Shown: positions 48,232 through 60,539, numbered from the stretch's first letter. The stretch is 64,000 nucleotides of DNA from Rhodomicrobium lacus (GCF_003992725.1 NZ_RZNF01000003.1:124001-188000); one strand, 5' to 3'. The notes: generated by a model not told the origin, from the sequence alone. A program made the numbers and translations.

Positions 48232-49749
<1,518 letters not shown>

Positions 49750-51744
49750 TTACGCGATAAGCTTCTTCGCGGCGGCGATGACGGCTTCCACCGTGATGCC
49801 GAATTCCTTGTAGACCTGGGGAGCCGGACCGGACGCGCCGAAGCCGCTCATACCGATGAAGGCGCCCTTGTCGCCGATCCAGCGATCCCAGCCGAAGCGG
49901 CCCGCTGCCTCAATGCCGACACGCGGCGCGGTGCCGAGCACCTCAGCGCGGTAGGCATCCGGCTGCGCCTCGAACAGCTCGAAGCAGGGCGCCGACACGA
50001 CGACGGCCTTTACGCCCTCGGCGGCAAGCTGCTCGGCTGCGGAAACCGCGAGTTCGATTTCCGATCCCGTCGCGATGAGCGTCACGTCGCGCGGCGCGCT
50101 GGCGTCGCCGCGAAGCACGTAGGCGCCCTTCGCGGTGAGGTTTTCGCTCGAAACTTCCGTGCGAACGGTCGGCAGGTTCTGACGCGACAGCGCCAGCACT
50201 GACGGCGTGTGCTTCGAGGCGAGCGCAATCTCGTAGGCTTCCGCCGTCTCGACGACGTCCGCCGGGCGGAACACGTTGACGTTCGGCAGCGCCCGGAGAC
50301 CCGCGAGATGTTCGATCGGCTGATGCGTCGGGCCGTCCTCGCCGACGCCGATGGAGTCGTGCGTCAGCACATAGAGGACGCGAAGACCCATCAGCGCCGA
50401 GAGCCGGATCGAGCCGCGCAGATAGTCGGAGAACACGAGGAAGGTGCCGCCATAAGGCACGAAACCGCCATGCAGAGCGATGCCGTTCATGGCCGCGCCC
50501 ATCACGTGCTCGCGGATGCCGTAGTGGATGTAGCGGCCCGTGAAGTCGTCGGGCGTGACAGACTTCATGCCCTTGGTGATGGTGTAGTTCGAGTGCGTGA
50601 GGTCGGCCGAACCGCCGATGGTGATGTCGGTGGTGTCGTTGATGACCTGAAGCACGTTCTCGGACGATTTGCGCGTCGCGAGCTTCGGCTTCTCCGCCAC
50701 ATTCTTCGCGATGAAAGCGTCGAGCGCTTCCTTCACGCTCGCCGGGACTTCACCCGCAAGCAACTGCTCGAAATGCGCGCGCTCGCCCTCAGGGAGCTGG
50801 GAAAGCCGCTCATGCCACGCCGCGTGCTCGGCCTTGCCACGGCTGCCCGCCGCGCGCCACGTCGACAGGATCGGTTCCGGCACCTCGAACGGCGGATAGG
50901 GCCAGCCGAGGAATTCACGCGCGGCGGCGATTTCGTCCTTGCCGAGCGGCGCGCCGTGGGTCTTCTCGGACCCCTGCTTGTTCGGAGCGCCGAAGCCGAT
51001 GATGGTCTTGCACGCGATAAGCGTCGGCTTGTCGCTCGTCTTCGCCCTGGCGATCGCGGCTTCGACTTCCTCGGCATTGTGGCCATCGACGCGCACAGCG
51101 TTCCAGCCCGCCGCCTCGAAGCGCTTCACCTGATCGGTGGAGGTGGAAAGGCTCGTCGAGCCGTCGATGGAAATCGAGTTGTCGTCCCACAGAACGATCA
51201 GCTTGTTGAGCTTCAGATGGCCCGCGAGGTCGATGGCCTCATGGCTGATGCCTTCCATGAGACAGCCGTCGCCCGCGATGACATAGGTATGATGATCCAC
51301 GACCTTGTCGCCGAAGCGCGCCGCAAGCAGCCGCTCCGCGATGGCCATGCCGACAGCCGTGCTGATGCCCTGGCCGAGCGGCCCGGTCGTCGTCTCGACG
51401 CCCTGAGTGTGGCCGTATTCCGGATGTCCCGGCGTCTTCGAATGAAGCTGGCGGAACTTCTTCACTTCCTCGATGGTCACGTCGGGCGAGCCGGTGAGAT
51501 AGAGGAGCGAGTAGAGCAGCATGGAGCCGTGACCGGCGGAGAGCACGAAGCGGTCGCGATCGGGCCACTTTGGCGCGCTCGCATCGAATTTGAGAAACTT
51601 CGTGAACAGCACTGCGGCGACGTCCGCCATGCCCATCGGCATGCCCGGATGGCCCGAATTGGCTGCCTCGACCGCGTCCATGGACAGCGCGCGGATGGCG
51701 TTTGCGAGGTCGCGTTGCGACGGAGTGGAAACGGAAGTTGTCAT
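49750..51744 (-). CDS. cbbT: Transketolase
   Basis: ThDP enzyme transferring two-carbon units in the Calvin cycle. The 664-aa protein has the N-terminal [49 protein letters not shown] with the ThDP/Mg motif, and the C-terminal [20 protein letters not shown]. Length is normal. Start: ATG at 51744 gives [20 protein letters not shown]. It follows cbbP by 35 bases and precedes cbbL by 60. Confidence 0.96.
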   Translation of the reverse strand: MTTSVSTPSQRDLANAIRALSMDAVEAANSGHPGMPMGMADVAAVLFTKFLKFDASAPKWPDRDRFVLSAGHGSMLLYSLLYLTGSPDVTIEEVKKFRQLHSKTPGHPEYGHTQGVETTTGPLGQGISTAVGMAIAERLLAARFGDKVVDHHTYVIAGDGCLMEGISHEAIDLAGHLKLNKLIVLWDDNSISIDGSTSLSTSTDQVKRFEAAGWNAVRVDGHNAEEVEAAIARAKTSDKPTLIACKTIIGFGAPNKQGSEKTHGAPLGKDEIAAAREFLGWPYPPFEVPEPILSTWRAAGSRGKAEHAAWHERLSQLPEGERAHFEQLLAGEVPASVKEALDAFIAKNVAEKPKLATRKSSENVLQVINDTTDITIGGSADLTHSNYTITKGMKSVTPDDFTGRYIHYGIREHVMGAAMNGIALHGGFVPYGGTFLVFSDYLRGSIRLSALMGLRVLYVLTHDSIGVGEDGPTHQPIEHLAGLRALPNVNVFRPADVVETAEAYEIALASKHTPSVLALSRQNLPTVRTEVSSENLTAKGAYVLRGDASAPRDVTLIATGSEIELAVSAAEQLAAEGVKAVVVSAPCFELFEAQPDAYRAEVLGTAPRVGIEAAGRFGWDRWIGDKGAFIGMSGFGASGPAPQVYKEFGITVEAVIAAAKKLIA

Positions 51745-51779
51745 TTTGGTCTTTCTTCTGTTCGCGGCGTTCGGAGCGC

Positions 51780-52661
51780 TCAGGACGAGCGCCGCTTGAG
51801 ATCGACGAGCCGATGGATCATCGGCGTAAGGATAAGCTGCATGGCGAGATCGAGCTTGCCACCCGGAATGACGATGGAATTGGCCCGGCTCATGAAACTG
51901 TCCTGGATCATGGTCTTGAGATAGGCGAAGTCAATCCCGCGCGGATCCTTGAAGCGGATCACGACCAGGGATTCGTCCGGCGTCGGAATCCAGCGGGCCG
52001 TGAACGGGTTCGATGTGTCTACCGTCGGCACGCGCTGGAAATTGATGTCGGTTTCCGAGAATTGCGGTGTGATGTAGTGCACATAGTCGGGCATGCGGCG
52101 GAGGATCGTCTTCATGACGTCTTCCTTCGAGTAGCCGCGCACCTTGTTATCGCGATGCATCTTCTGGATCCACTCCAGATTGATGACCGGAACGACGCCG
52201 ATCTTCAGATCGGCGTGCTTCGCGATGTTGATGCCCTGATCCTTGAGGATCACCGCGCCGTGCAGCCCTTCGTAGAAAAGAATATCCGCGCCCTCAGGCA
52301 GATTTTCCCATTCGGTGAAGGTGCCCGCCGGCGAGCCGTACTTCTGCGCCTCGGCCTCGTCGTGCACATAATGCCGCGTCTTGCCGGTGCCCGTTTCGCC
52401 GTAGGAGCGGAATGTCTCCTCAAGCTCTTTCAGCAGGTTCGCGTCGGGCCCGAAATGAGAGAGGTGGAAGTTGCCGCGCGCCTCCTCCTCCGCAACGGCC
52501 TTCTTCATGGAAGCGCGGTCGTAGAGATGGAACGCGTCGCCCTCGATGAAGGCCGCCTTGATGCTCTCGCGGCGGAAAATCTGCTCAAAGGTGTGCTTGA
52601 CCGTCGACGTACCCGCGCCAGACGACCCTGTAACCGAGATGATGGGAAATTTCGCTGACAT
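51780..52661 (-). CDS. cbbP: Phosphoribulokinase
   Basis: ATP-dependent phosphorylation of ribulose-5-phosphate to the RuBisCO substrate. The 293-aa bacterial-type PRK has the P-loop GSSGAGTST near residue 12, [21 protein letters not shown] and FYEGLHGAV. It lacks the regulatory cysteine pair of plant PRK, as is normal for the bacterial class. Start: ATG at 52661 gives [12 protein letters not shown]. Nine bases separate it from cbbF. Confidence 0.96.
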   Translation of the reverse strand: MSAKFPIISVTGSSGAGTSTVKHTFEQIFRRESIKAAFIEGDAFHLYDRASMKKAVAEEEARGNFHLSHFGPDANLLKELEETFRSYGETGTGKTRHYVHDEAEAQKYGSPAGTFTEWENLPEGADILFYEGLHGAVILKDQGINIAKHADLKIGVVPVINLEWIQKMHRDNKVRGYSKEDVMKTILRRMPDYVHYITPQFSETDINFQRVPTVDTSNPFTARWIPTPDESLVVIRFKDPRGIDFAYLKTMIQDSFMSRANSIVIPGGKLDLAMQLILTPMIHRLVDLKRRSS

Positions 52662-52670
52662 GATCGTGAC

Positions 52671-53705
52671 CTAACGAGGGGTGCGGAAAAGACCGCGCTT
52701 TGAAAACAGGGGGGAGTGTTCGCCCGTCGCCGGGGGCTGGCTGTAGTAATAGGCGACTTCCTCGACCTCTTTTTTGGAGCCGAAGACCAGCGGCACGTGC
52801 TGGTGCAGCGAGATCGGCTCAAGGTCGAGCATGCGGGTCTTGCCCTGGGTGCAGGCACCGCCTGCCTGTTCGATGAGCATGCCGATGGGGTTCGCTTCGT
52901 AGAGGAGGCGCAGGCGGCCGTTGGTGTAGCCCTTGCGGATGTCGGCCGGGTAGAGGTAGATGCCGCCGCGCGTCAGGATGCGGAAACAGTCCGCCACGAG
53001 CGAGCCGAGCCAGCGCATGTTGAAGTCTTTCTGGCGCGGGCCGTCCTTGCCGAGCTTGCAGTCGACGATGTAGGACTTCATCTTGTCGTCCCAATGCCGA
53101 AAATTGGACGAGTTGATCGCATATTCCTTCGTGTCGACGGGGATCTGGACATTCGCCTTGCCGAGAACGAATTCGCCGGTGCGCGGGTCGAGCCAGAAAA
53201 TGTGCGTCCCCTGCCCCACCGTCAGCACGATAGCCGTCTGCGGACCGTAGACGATGTAGCCCGCGCAAAGCTGATTGCGACCGGGCTGAAGCAGCGCCGC
53301 CTGCTCCTTGTTGGGCAGGATCGAGAAAATCGTGCCGATCGACATGTTGGTGTCGATGTTGGACGAGCCGTCCAGCGGATCGGTATTGACCGCGAGCGGC
53401 GCACCCGCATTGAGCGCGACCGGCTTCTCGTCTTCTTCCGAGCCGAGCCACGCGACCGGCGACGCCTTCAGCGCGTCCGTGACAACCTTGTTGGCGAGGA
53501 AGTCGAGTTCCTTCTGCGTATCGCCGCCGCCGCCTTCGCCGCGCGCGCTGGCCATGTCGCCCGCCAACGGCCCGAGCGCGACGATCTTCGCAATCTCGAT
53601 TCCGGCTTTCGCAAGATTTTCGACCGTTTCGGCTACGGCGCGTTTCTGCGCGTCCTCTCCCGCCCACTCGGCCAAATGCTCACGCAGACTTGCATGAACG
53701 CCCAT
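52671..53705 (-). CDS. cbbF: Fructose-1,6-bisphosphatase class I
   Basis: Hydrolyses fructose-1,6-bisphosphate (and probably sedoheptulose-1,7-bisphosphate) in the Calvin cycle. The 344-aa protein has the metal-site motifs GSEEDE and NTDPLDGSSNID, and IYLYPADIRKGYTNGRLRLLYEANPIGMLIEQAGG. Start: ATG at 53705, preceded by AGGGAGGAAG; upstream in-frame ATG 53729 lacks a site. First gene of the cbb operon, divergent from cbbR. Confidence 0.95.
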   Translation of the reverse strand: MGVHASLREHLAEWAGEDAQKRAVAETVENLAKAGIEIAKIVALGPLAGDMASARGEGGGGDTQKELDFLANKVVTDALKASPVAWLGSEEDEKPVALNAGAPLAVNTDPLDGSSNIDTNMSIGTIFSILPNKEQAALLQPGRNQLCAGYIVYGPQTAIVLTVGQGTHIFWLDPRTGEFVLGKANVQIPVDTKEYAINSSNFRHWDDKMKSYIVDCKLGKDGPRQKDFNMRWLGSLVADCFRILTRGGIYLYPADIRKGYTNGRLRLLYEANPIGMLIEQAGGACTQGKTRMLDLEPISLHQHVPLVFGSKKEVEEVAYYYSQPPATGEHSPLFSKRGLFRTPR

Positions 53706-53878
53706 CCGCACTTCCTCCCTGTCGGTCATTGACACGCCATTATTCTTATCTCATCACTGGGATGTGACCGACTGTTTTTTGAGCATGTTTTTTGCGACTA
53801 TGGGCGGGACACCACAGAAAGTAAATTTTAATTTATTTTCCCTTTGATTAAGTTTTTCTAACGGTCTATCTTGTTCGA
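53706..53878. promoter_or_regulatory. cbbF-cbbR divergent control region
   Basis: An A/T-rich stretch (53810-53870) in a GC-rich genome. It contains an inverted repeat TAAATT/AATTTA (53822-53835) and a TTA-N8-TAA element in ATTAAGTTTTTCTAAC, matching the loose T-N-A spacing reported for CbbR sites. Both the cbb operon and cbbR are probably controlled here by CbbR. Confidence 0.5.
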
Positions 53879-54823
53879 GTGAAAAATGTAACGCTCAAGC
53901 ATTTCCGGGTTTTGTCCGCCGTCACGAAAATGGGGTCGATGGCCGGCGCCGCGCGGACTCTCCACGTCACCCCCCCTGCGATCACGGTCCAGATCCAGCA
54001 GCTGGAGCAGGCGGTCGGATTGCCGCTTCTCGAACGCATCGGCGACAAGACCACCGCGACGAGCGCGGGGCAGATCATGCTGAAAACCGCACAGCGGATC
54101 GAACTTCTTCTCGCCGAGTGCCGTCAGGAAGTGGAACAGTTGAAGGGTGCGGCGGGCGGTCACGTCTCGGCGGGGGTGGTCAGCACGGCGAAATATTTCG
54201 CCCCGAAGGCCCTTGCGGCGTTCCGTCAGCGCCATCCGGGCGTCGAGGTGCGGCTTGCCGTCGGCAACCGACAGGAAACGATCCGGGCGCTTCGCGATCT
54301 CGAACTCGACCTCGCCGTCATGGGGCGCCCGCCGGAGAATCTCGCTCTCGAAAGCGCCACCCTCGGCGCGCATCCCCATATCATCGTCGCGGTCGCCAAC
54401 CACCCGCTGGCGGGCAAGAAAATCTCCATTACCGACCTCACGAACGAGACCTTCTTCATCCGCGAGCCCGGCTCCGGTACACGCATCCTGATGGAACGCC
54501 TGTTCGAGGAGGCGCGTTTCGACCCCATCGTGGGCATGGAAATCGGGTCCAACGAGACGATCAAGCAAGCTGTGATCGCGGGGCTCGGCATCGCGTTCAT
54601 CTCGGCTCACACGGTCGCGGTCGAAATCGCCGACGGGCGGCTCGTGATGCTGGATGTCGCCGGGCTGCCCATGATGCGGCAATGGTACGTGGTGCGGCTG
54701 AAGGAAAAGGCGGTCATGCCGGCCGCGCAGGTGATGTGGACGTTTCTCGCCTCCGAGGGGCACCGATTCCTGCCGCAACCGATCGCGGACTGGAAATCGC
54801 CGCTCAAAAGCGACGGACTTTAG
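53879..54823 (+). CDS. cbbR: LysR-family regulator of the cbb operon
   Basis: A 314-aa LysR-type regulator. The N-terminal winged helix is KHFRVLSAVTKMGSMAGAARTLHVTPPAITVQIQQLEQAVGLPLLER (residues 7-53), followed by the periplasmic-binding-like effector domain. CbbR senses Calvin cycle intermediates and activates cbb genes. Start: GTG 53879; no clear ribosome binding site. Position divergent to cbbF supports the assignment. Confidence 0.92.
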   Translation: MKNVTLKHFRVLSAVTKMGSMAGAARTLHVTPPAITVQIQQLEQAVGLPLLERIGDKTTATSAGQIMLKTAQRIELLLAECRQEVEQLKGAAGGHVSAGVVSTAKYFAPKALAAFRQRHPGVEVRLAVGNRQETIRALRDLELDLAVMGRPPENLALESATLGAHPHIIVAVANHPLAGKKISITDLTNETFFIREPGSGTRILMERLFEEARFDPIVGMEIGSNETIKQAVIAGLGIAFISAHTVAVEIADGRLVMLDVAGLPMMRQWYVVRLKEKAVMPAAQVMWTFLASEGHRFLPQPIADWKSPLKSDGL

Positions 54824-54954
54824 ATGCGACCATAGGCAACGCATTCGCCATAAAAGTGCGTCCGATTTCAAATCGGCGTTCTGAAAGCAACCGCCGGGAT
54901 GCAAACGCGCCCCGCGACGAGGCATCCTCCAGAACAACCTTCGGAGACGCCATC

Positions 54955-56148
54955 ATGACGCCAGCCGCTCTGTCCGCACCCGAGCGCGAGCCATCGAAAC
55001 GCGAGGCGTGGGAGCGCGACTGCTGGGCGATGATCGAGCGCCGGCAGAGTGATGCCGATTGCACGTTCGTCTATGGCGTCGCCTCTACCGGCATCTATTG
55101 CCGCCCCGGTTGTCCATCGCGTGTGCCGCGTCGGGAGAATGTGCGCCTTTTCGCCGATAGGTTCGAAGCGCGGCGCGCGGGGTTCCGCCCTTGCCTGCGC
55201 TGCGATCCAGACGGCGCCTCGCAGGCGGAACGGAACGCGGCCCTAGCAGCGAAGGCGTGTGGCCTGATCGAGAATACCGAAGGCAGGCCGGACTTCGATG
55301 CCATCGCGCGCAGCTGCGGCATGAGCCGCCACCACTTCCACCGCATGTTCAAGGCTGTCACGGGAATCACGCCGGGCGGCTATCTCGCTGCGCTGAAGAA
55401 GCAACGCGCCATCGGTTCGCTCGGGCAAGGGGAAAGCGTGACATCCGCCATCGCGGGCGCGGGATATGGCTCGGCGAGCCGATTTTACGAAAGCGTTGCC
55501 CCGGCCCTCGGCGCGCGGCCGCGTGCCCTGTCGAAAGGCGGCGATGGCGAACATATCCGCTTCGCGGTCGCACCCTGCGATCTCGGCTTCGTTCTCGTCG
55601 CAATGACTGAGCAAGGCGTCTGCGCCATCGAACTGGGCGGCGACGCCGAGGCGCTGGCGGATGACTTTCGGCGACGTTTCGCAAGGGCATGCGTTGCCGA
55701 GGACGCAGCATTCTCACAGGCGGTGGCGAACGTCGTGACGCTTGTCGAAGAGCCCTGGCGCGACATCGCGCTACCGCTCGACGTGCGCGGTACGGTTTTT
55801 CAGGAAAAGATCTGGCGTCTGTTGCAGGAGATACCCGCGGGCGAAACCATGACCTACGGCGAACTCGCGGCACAGGCCGGGTGCCCGTCCGCCGTTCGCG
55901 CGGTCGCGCGGGCCTGCGCCTCCAACGCCGTCGCCGTTGCGATCCCCTGCCATCGCGTGCTGGGCAAGGGAAGCGCGCTGACCGGCTACCGATGGGGCGT
56001 AGAGCGGAAAGACGCACTCCTTAAGCGCGAGCGCAACCGTCCCGCTTCTCCGCGCGAGGCGACCGATTTGCCTGACAACAACGCGCTGGAAGGAGAGGCC
56101 GGGTTTTGTCACGCACAAAGCAACGCGGAAAAACTCCGACTTCCTTGA
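54955..56148 (+). CDS. ada: Bifunctional Ada: methylation regulator and O6-alkylguanine-DNA alkyltransferase
   Basis: Repairs methylated DNA and activates its own regulon. The 397-aa protein has the zinc-binding methyl-acceptor domain (Cys49, Cys53, Cys80, Cys83; Cys49 is the expected acceptor), an AraC-like helix-turn-helix region (residues about 105-195) and the C-terminal alkyltransferase with active Cys332 (IPCHRV). The C-terminal tail of about 35 residues beyond the family is unusual. Start: ATG 54955 after CGGAGACGCC; the long upstream frame overlaps cbbR and is shadow. Confidence 0.93.
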   Translation: MTPAALSAPEREPSKREAWERDCWAMIERRQSDADCTFVYGVASTGIYCRPGCPSRVPRRENVRLFADRFEARRAGFRPCLRCDPDGASQAERNAALAAKACGLIENTEGRPDFDAIARSCGMSRHHFHRMFKAVTGITPGGYLAALKKQRAIGSLGQGESVTSAIAGAGYGSASRFYESVAPALGARPRALSKGGDGEHIRFAVAPCDLGFVLVAMTEQGVCAIELGGDAEALADDFRRRFARACVAEDAAFSQAVANVVTLVEEPWRDIALPLDVRGTVFQEKIWRLLQEIPAGETMTYGELAAQAGCPSAVRAVARACASNAVAVAIPCHRVLGKGSALTGYRWGVERKDALLKRERNRPASPREATDLPDNNALEGEAGFCHAQSNAEKLRLP

Positions 56149-56203
56149 TGCCGCAACGTCATGCCCGTCAATCGACGCGGCGCGACGCTGCAAATTCGTA
56201 TGT

Positions 56204-56227
56204 CGATCGGCTTGGCCACGCCGATCG
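56204..56227. terminator. Hairpin between convergent ada and aminotransferase genes
   Basis: CGATCGGC/GCCGATCG stem with an 8-base loop; flanking bases extend it by one pair. It lies in the 101-base gap where the two genes converge and could end transcripts on both strands. No T-run. Confidence 0.45.
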
Positions 56228-56249
56228 ATGCCGATTACCTGAGACCGAT

Positions 56250-57476
56250 CTAGCGCCCGCCCGCCTCAGCGAACGGAATGACGTTGTGCAGCGTCTGCTC
56301 GCCGGATGACAGGAACTTCTTGACCGCCCGCGCAGCCTGACGAATGCGGTGCTCGTTCTCGACAAGCGCGATGCGGACGAAGCCTTCGCCATATTCACCG
56401 AAGCCGAGGCCGGGCGAGACAGCAACGCCCGCTTTTTCAAGGAGCAGCTTCGAGAATTCGAGCGAGCCGACCTTCTCCCATCCGGGAGGAAGCGGCGCCC
56501 ACGCGAACATCGTGCCGCCCGGAGCCGGGATAGGCCAGCCCGCGCGCTCGAATGTTTCCACGAGGCAGTCGCGGCGGCGCTTGTAGATCTGTCGCATCTC
56601 CTCGACGCACTCCTGCGGCCCATTCAGCGCGGCCGTCGCGGCGACCTGAATCGGCGTGAAGGCGCCGTAGTCGAGATACGACTTCACGCGCGCCAGCGCC
56701 GCGCAAAGCCGCTCGTTGCCGACACAGAATCCCATTCGCCAGCCGGGCATGGAATATGTCTTCGACAGCGAGGTGAACTCAACCGCCACATCGAACGCGC
56801 CCGGCACCTGCAGGATGGACGGCGGCGGGTTGTCGTCGAAATAGATCTCGGCATAGGCGACGTCGGACAGCACGATGAGATCGTGCTTCCGCGCATAGTC
56901 GATGACTTCCTTGTAGAAATCGAGGCTTGCCATCAACGCCGTCGGGTTGGACGGATAGGAGATGATGAGCGCGAGCGGTTTCGGCACGCTGTGCTTCACG
57001 GCCTTGTCGACCGCGCGCAGGAACGTGTCGTCAACGCTCGCCGGCACGTGGCGGATGGTGCCACCCGAAATGATGAAGCCGAATTCGTGGATCGGATAGG
57101 TCGGGCTTGGCACCAGAACCAGATCGCCCGGCGCGGTGATCGCCTGCGCCATGTTGGCGAAGCCTTCCTTCGAGCCGAGCGTGGCCACGACCTGCGTGTC
57201 GGGGTTCAGCTTGACGCCGAAGCGACGGTCGTAATAGGCGGCCTGGGCGCGGCGCAGCCCCGGGATGCCGCGCGACGCCGAATAGCGGTTCGTACGCGGC
57301 TTGCCGACCGTCTCGACCAGCTTTTCGGTGATGTGATCGGGCGTCGGAAGGTCTGGATTACCCATCCCAAGATCGATGATGTCTTCCCCACGCGCTCGTG
57401 CTGCTGCCTTGAGCTTGTTCACTTGCTCGAAGACATAAGGCGGCAGTCGTTTGATGCGGTGGAATTCTTCGGTCAT
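56250..57476 (-). CDS. AlaC/YfdZ-like PLP aminotransferase
   Basis: A 408-aa class I/II aminotransferase of the AlaC group (pyruvate-alanine type) related to LL-diaminopimelate aminotransferase. Visible: RIKRLPPYVFEQVNKLKAAAR, DLGMGNPDLPTP, YPSNPTA, DVAYAEIYFD and the Schiff-base Lys in SLSKTYSMPGWRMGF. Start: ATG at 57476, with AGGAAC upstream; 18 codons before it are open but non-coding in appearance. In many relatives it is followed by homoserine dehydrogenase; that gene is not here. The exact amino donor is not certain. Confidence 0.88.
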   Translation of the reverse strand: MTEEFHRIKRLPPYVFEQVNKLKAAARARGEDIIDLGMGNPDLPTPDHITEKLVETVGKPRTNRYSASRGIPGLRRAQAAYYDRRFGVKLNPDTQVVATLGSKEGFANMAQAITAPGDLVLVPSPTYPIHEFGFIISGGTIRHVPASVDDTFLRAVDKAVKHSVPKPLALIISYPSNPTALMASLDFYKEVIDYARKHDLIVLSDVAYAEIYFDDNPPPSILQVPGAFDVAVEFTSLSKTYSMPGWRMGFCVGNERLCAALARVKSYLDYGAFTPIQVAATAALNGPQECVEEMRQIYKRRRDCLVETFERAGWPIPAPGGTMFAWAPLPPGWEKVGSLEFSKLLLEKAGVAVSPGLGFGEYGEGFVRIALVENEHRIRQAARAVKKFLSSGEQTLHNVIPFAEAGGR

Positions 57477-57787
57477 GGTTGGATGTTCCTGAGTAGCAAA
57501 GCGCGGGGTGCGTGCCCGACGCCGGACCATCTATAAAGCCGGAGTCAGCCCCCTGTCCATGGAGCTTTGCGCCAATAAGGGTGGAGGGAGGGGATTGCAG
57601 GGCTTTGAGACGAGCCGGGCGCAGAAGCAAGGGGCGCTCAAACGATACTCGGCCGGGGCGAAGATCGCGAGGCACAAGCTAAGGAACGGGGAACGACTCG
57701 CATCCTTCCCCGTTCCTGTCCCCCATCAGGACATCTATGAAGTGCTTTCGATGCGGTTCGGAAGCACTTCAAATCGAAAAGCCGAAG
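57477..57787. other. Gene-free spacer with two stem-loops
   Basis: Between the small lipoprotein gene and the aminotransferase gene, both leftward. A 12-bp stem AGGAACGGGGAA/TTCCCCGTTCCT with a 12-base loop lies at 57682-57717, and a 9-bp stem GAAGTGCTT/AAGCACTTC at 57739-57770. The second, 17 bases past the lipoprotein stop, is a possible terminator. No gene seen. Confidence 0.6.
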
Positions 57788-58072
57788 CTAATCGCTCTTT
57801 GCGACCGTGCTGGCGACCTCGGTACGCACGGAAGCCGCGTGGTTCTGCTGTCTTTGCAGTTCTTCGACCGTCTTCTGGCGCTCCTCTGGCGTAAGCACCC
57901 TGCCGACATCCGAAATGCCCGCAACGCTTGGATACGACAGATCCTCCGCGCATGCGGCGAGACTGAGACAGAAACCGACTACTAACAAACTTGCGCCCAC
58001 CCTACCGGCGCGAACAGGACGATTACAATCCGACGCGGCACGCAACGCGAACTCTTGTTCGGTTCGATGCAT
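57788..58072 (-). CDS. Small putative lipoprotein
   Basis: A 94-aa protein with a basic N-region, a hydrophobic stretch (VGASLLVVGFCLSLAAC) and a lipobox LAAC with Cys41, so it should be exported and lipidated. The mature part is about 54 residues, containing YPSVAGISDVGRVLTPEERQKTVEELQRQQNHA, a pattern seen in small alphaproteobacterial lipoproteins of unknown role. Start: ATG at 58072 chosen for a normal signal length; a GTG 24 codons later is also possible. Stand-alone gene. Confidence 0.65.
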   Translation of the reverse strand: MHRTEQEFALRAASDCNRPVRAGRVGASLLVVGFCLSLAACAEDLSYPSVAGISDVGRVLTPEERQKTVEELQRQQNHAASVRTEVASTVAKSD

Positions 58073-58337
58073 GTCGACCCCCGTTTCGCGAAGCTGCGAA
58101 TCTTGATGCCCACATCGAATCATATAGCGCGCACGCAGGTAACAATCTTCATCAAATTGTAACAAAAGTTGATCGAGGGTCGCGACAAAAGCTGCCTCGC
58201 ACCAATCGTCGCGAACACAATCATAAAGACCCGACCTTTGCAAAGGATTAGCCGATGCCGAAGGCTCGCGAGAAGAGCACTTTTCGACAGGTATTTTTCC
58301 ATAACGGTCAAGATCGGTTGCGAAGCCCGCAGGAAAA

Positions 58338-60539
58338 TCAGTTGTCGACGGGGTCGTCGCCTTCAACGTCCGCGCGGAATCTTTCACGCTTTCGCCGGGC
58401 GGGCGACCACGGGCGCACCCCGCGCCCTTCCGATGCCGCCTCCACGACCATCACGCCGTCGCCAAGCGAAATCGCGGCCGCGCCGCGCTCCCACAGCGTG
58501 CCACGGTCGAGCACGAGCTTCGGCGCAGGACAGGGCCGAGCAAGGTCCATCGGCATGACGAGGATCGCGGCGCGGCGGCAGTCCTCCTCGATGGCGTCGG
58601 GGCGCGCGATCAGGCTCACAAGCCGCCCCTTCACCATAACGATGCAACTCGTGCGGTCGCACTGCCAGCCCGCGCCGGTTGCTGCGTCCTTCGGCTTCCG
58701 CGTATCGCCATCAGCCCTGAGCCATTGCTGGAGCGCGTAGGACGCGCGGCGCGTCTTTGGCGCTTGCAGGCGGCCGTCGCGGTCGCGCACGGCGACGAGT
58801 TTCGCATCCCGGTCCACGAGAATGTCGGGGCGGGCGTGAATGGATGTCATCGCCACGCCGATCCCGATCGCGCCGAGGCCGAGCACCCGCCATGGCCGCC
58901 GCCAAATCACGAGCCAGAGACCGCCCGCCACAATCACGAGCAGCGCCGCGAAAGGGAACGCCGCCACGGGAACGGTCGAGCCGGGCAGTCCGCCCACCCG
59001 ATGCGCGACCGCCATCATGGCATCGATGCCGACACCCATCGCGGCGAGCGGTGCTTCCTCCAGACCGAACGGCATGGCGACAAGCGCAACGATCATCGCG
59101 GGCATGGCGATGAAATCGACCGGCGGCCCGCCGACAAGATTGCCGAGCGCCGCATAGGTTGTCAGCGTGTGGAAGTGGTAGGCTGAAAACGGCTCGACCG
59201 CGAGCCCCGCCGTGGCCGTCGTCACAAGCACGCCGCCGATGAGATAAACCGGCTGCCACAAGAGCCGCTCGCGGATGTTGCGCGCGTCGAAATGCAGAAA
59301 CCGCCCGAAACGCTCATAACCCGCGACGAGTGCTGCGGTGGCAGCGAACGACATCTGAAAGCTGATGTCGATGAGGCTGTCAGGCAGCACGACGAGGATG
59401 GCAAGCCCGGCCAGCGCGACGTTTCGGAGCGAGAGGGCGGGGCGGTTCATCAGGATCGCGAGAAACACCACAGCGATCATGAGATAGGCGCGCACCGCGC
59501 CAATCGCCGCGCCCGACAGGGCCAGATAGCATGTCACGGCGACGAGCGCCGCGCCCGCCGCCAGCCCGCGCGTGGAATAGCGGAGCGCGACGGCCGGGAA
59601 CAGTGCAAGCACCCAGCGCACGAACCAGAACACGCCGCCCGCGACAAGCGACATATGCAGCCCGGAAATCGAGATAATATGCGCGAGGCCCGATGCGCGG
59701 AGGTCGTCCATCGATTGCTCGTCGAGGCCCGCGGTCTGACCGACCGTCAGCGCGGCGGCGATCTCACCCGTCTGGCCGGGCAGCGCGGCCTTGATGCGCT
59801 CGCCGATCCGCCCGCGCAGATCCGCGAGCCATGTCCGAGGCACCATGTCCCACGGCAGCGCGCGGCCTTCGATCTTCTCCGGCTTCGTCAGCGAATAGCC
59901 CGAGCCGCCGACAGCCTGATAATAGCTCGCGCGCGCGAAATCGTAGCCGCCCGGCATCACCGGCTCGGGCGGCGGCCCGAGGATGGCGCGGAAGCGGATT
60001 GCATCGCCGGGCCTCAGATCCACGTCTCCGCGAAGGCTCACGCGCACGCGGAAGGGCCGCGCCCGCATCTCGGCGTCTTCGTATTTGAGGCTCGACAGGC
60101 GGACGATCGCGCGGGCGCGCTTCTCCGTCTGCCGGTCGAATTGCTCGACGAAACCTTCCATGCCGTAGGCGCCGTGGCGTTCGAGCGTGGGAGCAGCGAC
60201 CACCGCCGTTCGCACCTTCGCCGCGAAAAAGCCCGCGCTCGCGCAAAGAATTACGGTCGTCAGCAAGAACCCGAAAAGCTGCGCCCGCGCCAGAATGCGA
60301 AGGCTCAGCGCAAGGAGCAGCAGCCCGCCCGAAAGCGACAGATCCGGTTCGGCGGGCAGCGCGAAATAGGCGCCGATGCCCACGCCGAAGAACACGGGAA
60401 CCCAGAGGAACCAGCGCCCCTGCTCGGCGTCCAGTTCCGCCGCGAGCGCGCGCCCCGCCGAAGCAAGCGCACGCGACAGCCGCCCGCCGCGCGGCTCGCC
60501 CACTCCCGCAGGAACGACAATGCTCACGCCACCACCCAT
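58338..60539 (-). CDS. comEC: ComEC/Rec2 family membrane protein
   Basis: A 733-aa multi-helix protein of the DNA-uptake channel family. It has an N-terminal DUF4131-like region, the competence domain with [23 protein letters not shown] and [13 protein letters not shown], and about ten helices. The C-terminal 170 residues correspond to the metallo-beta-lactamase part but lack the HxHxDH motif, as is common in alphaproteobacteria. Whether it imports DNA is unknown. Start: ATG at 60539, divergent from gltX; the frame is open 30 codons upstream. Confidence 0.88.
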   Translation of the reverse strand: MGGGVSIVVPAGVGEPRGGRLSRALASAGRALAAELDAEQGRWFLWVPVFFGVGIGAYFALPAEPDLSLSGGLLLLALSLRILARAQLFGFLLTTVILCASAGFFAAKVRTAVVAAPTLERHGAYGMEGFVEQFDRQTEKRARAIVRLSSLKYEDAEMRARPFRVRVSLRGDVDLRPGDAIRFRAILGPPPEPVMPGGYDFARASYYQAVGGSGYSLTKPEKIEGRALPWDMVPRTWLADLRGRIGERIKAALPGQTGEIAAALTVGQTAGLDEQSMDDLRASGLAHIISISGLHMSLVAGGVFWFVRWVLALFPAVALRYSTRGLAAGAALVAVTCYLALSGAAIGAVRAYLMIAVVFLAILMNRPALSLRNVALAGLAILVVLPDSLIDISFQMSFAATAALVAGYERFGRFLHFDARNIRERLLWQPVYLIGGVLVTTATAGLAVEPFSAYHFHTLTTYAALGNLVGGPPVDFIAMPAMIVALVAMPFGLEEAPLAAMGVGIDAMMAVAHRVGGLPGSTVPVAAFPFAALLVIVAGGLWLVIWRRPWRVLGLGAIGIGVAMTSIHARPDILVDRDAKLVAVRDRDGRLQAPKTRRASYALQQWLRADGDTRKPKDAATGAGWQCDRTSCIVMVKGRLVSLIARPDAIEEDCRRAAILVMPMDLARPCPAPKLVLDRGTLWERGAAAISLGDGVMVVEAASEGRGVRPWSPARRKRERFRADVEGDDPVDN

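Noticed and set aside
54118-54954. Upstream extension of the ada frame into cbbR
   Set aside because: Overlaps cbbR in another frame, is Arg/Gly-rich, and the Ada domain begins only after ATG 54955 with its own ribosome binding site.
58073-58387. N-terminal extension of the small lipoprotein frame
   Set aside because: It would bury the signal sequence more than 100 residues inside the protein and overlaps the end of comEC.
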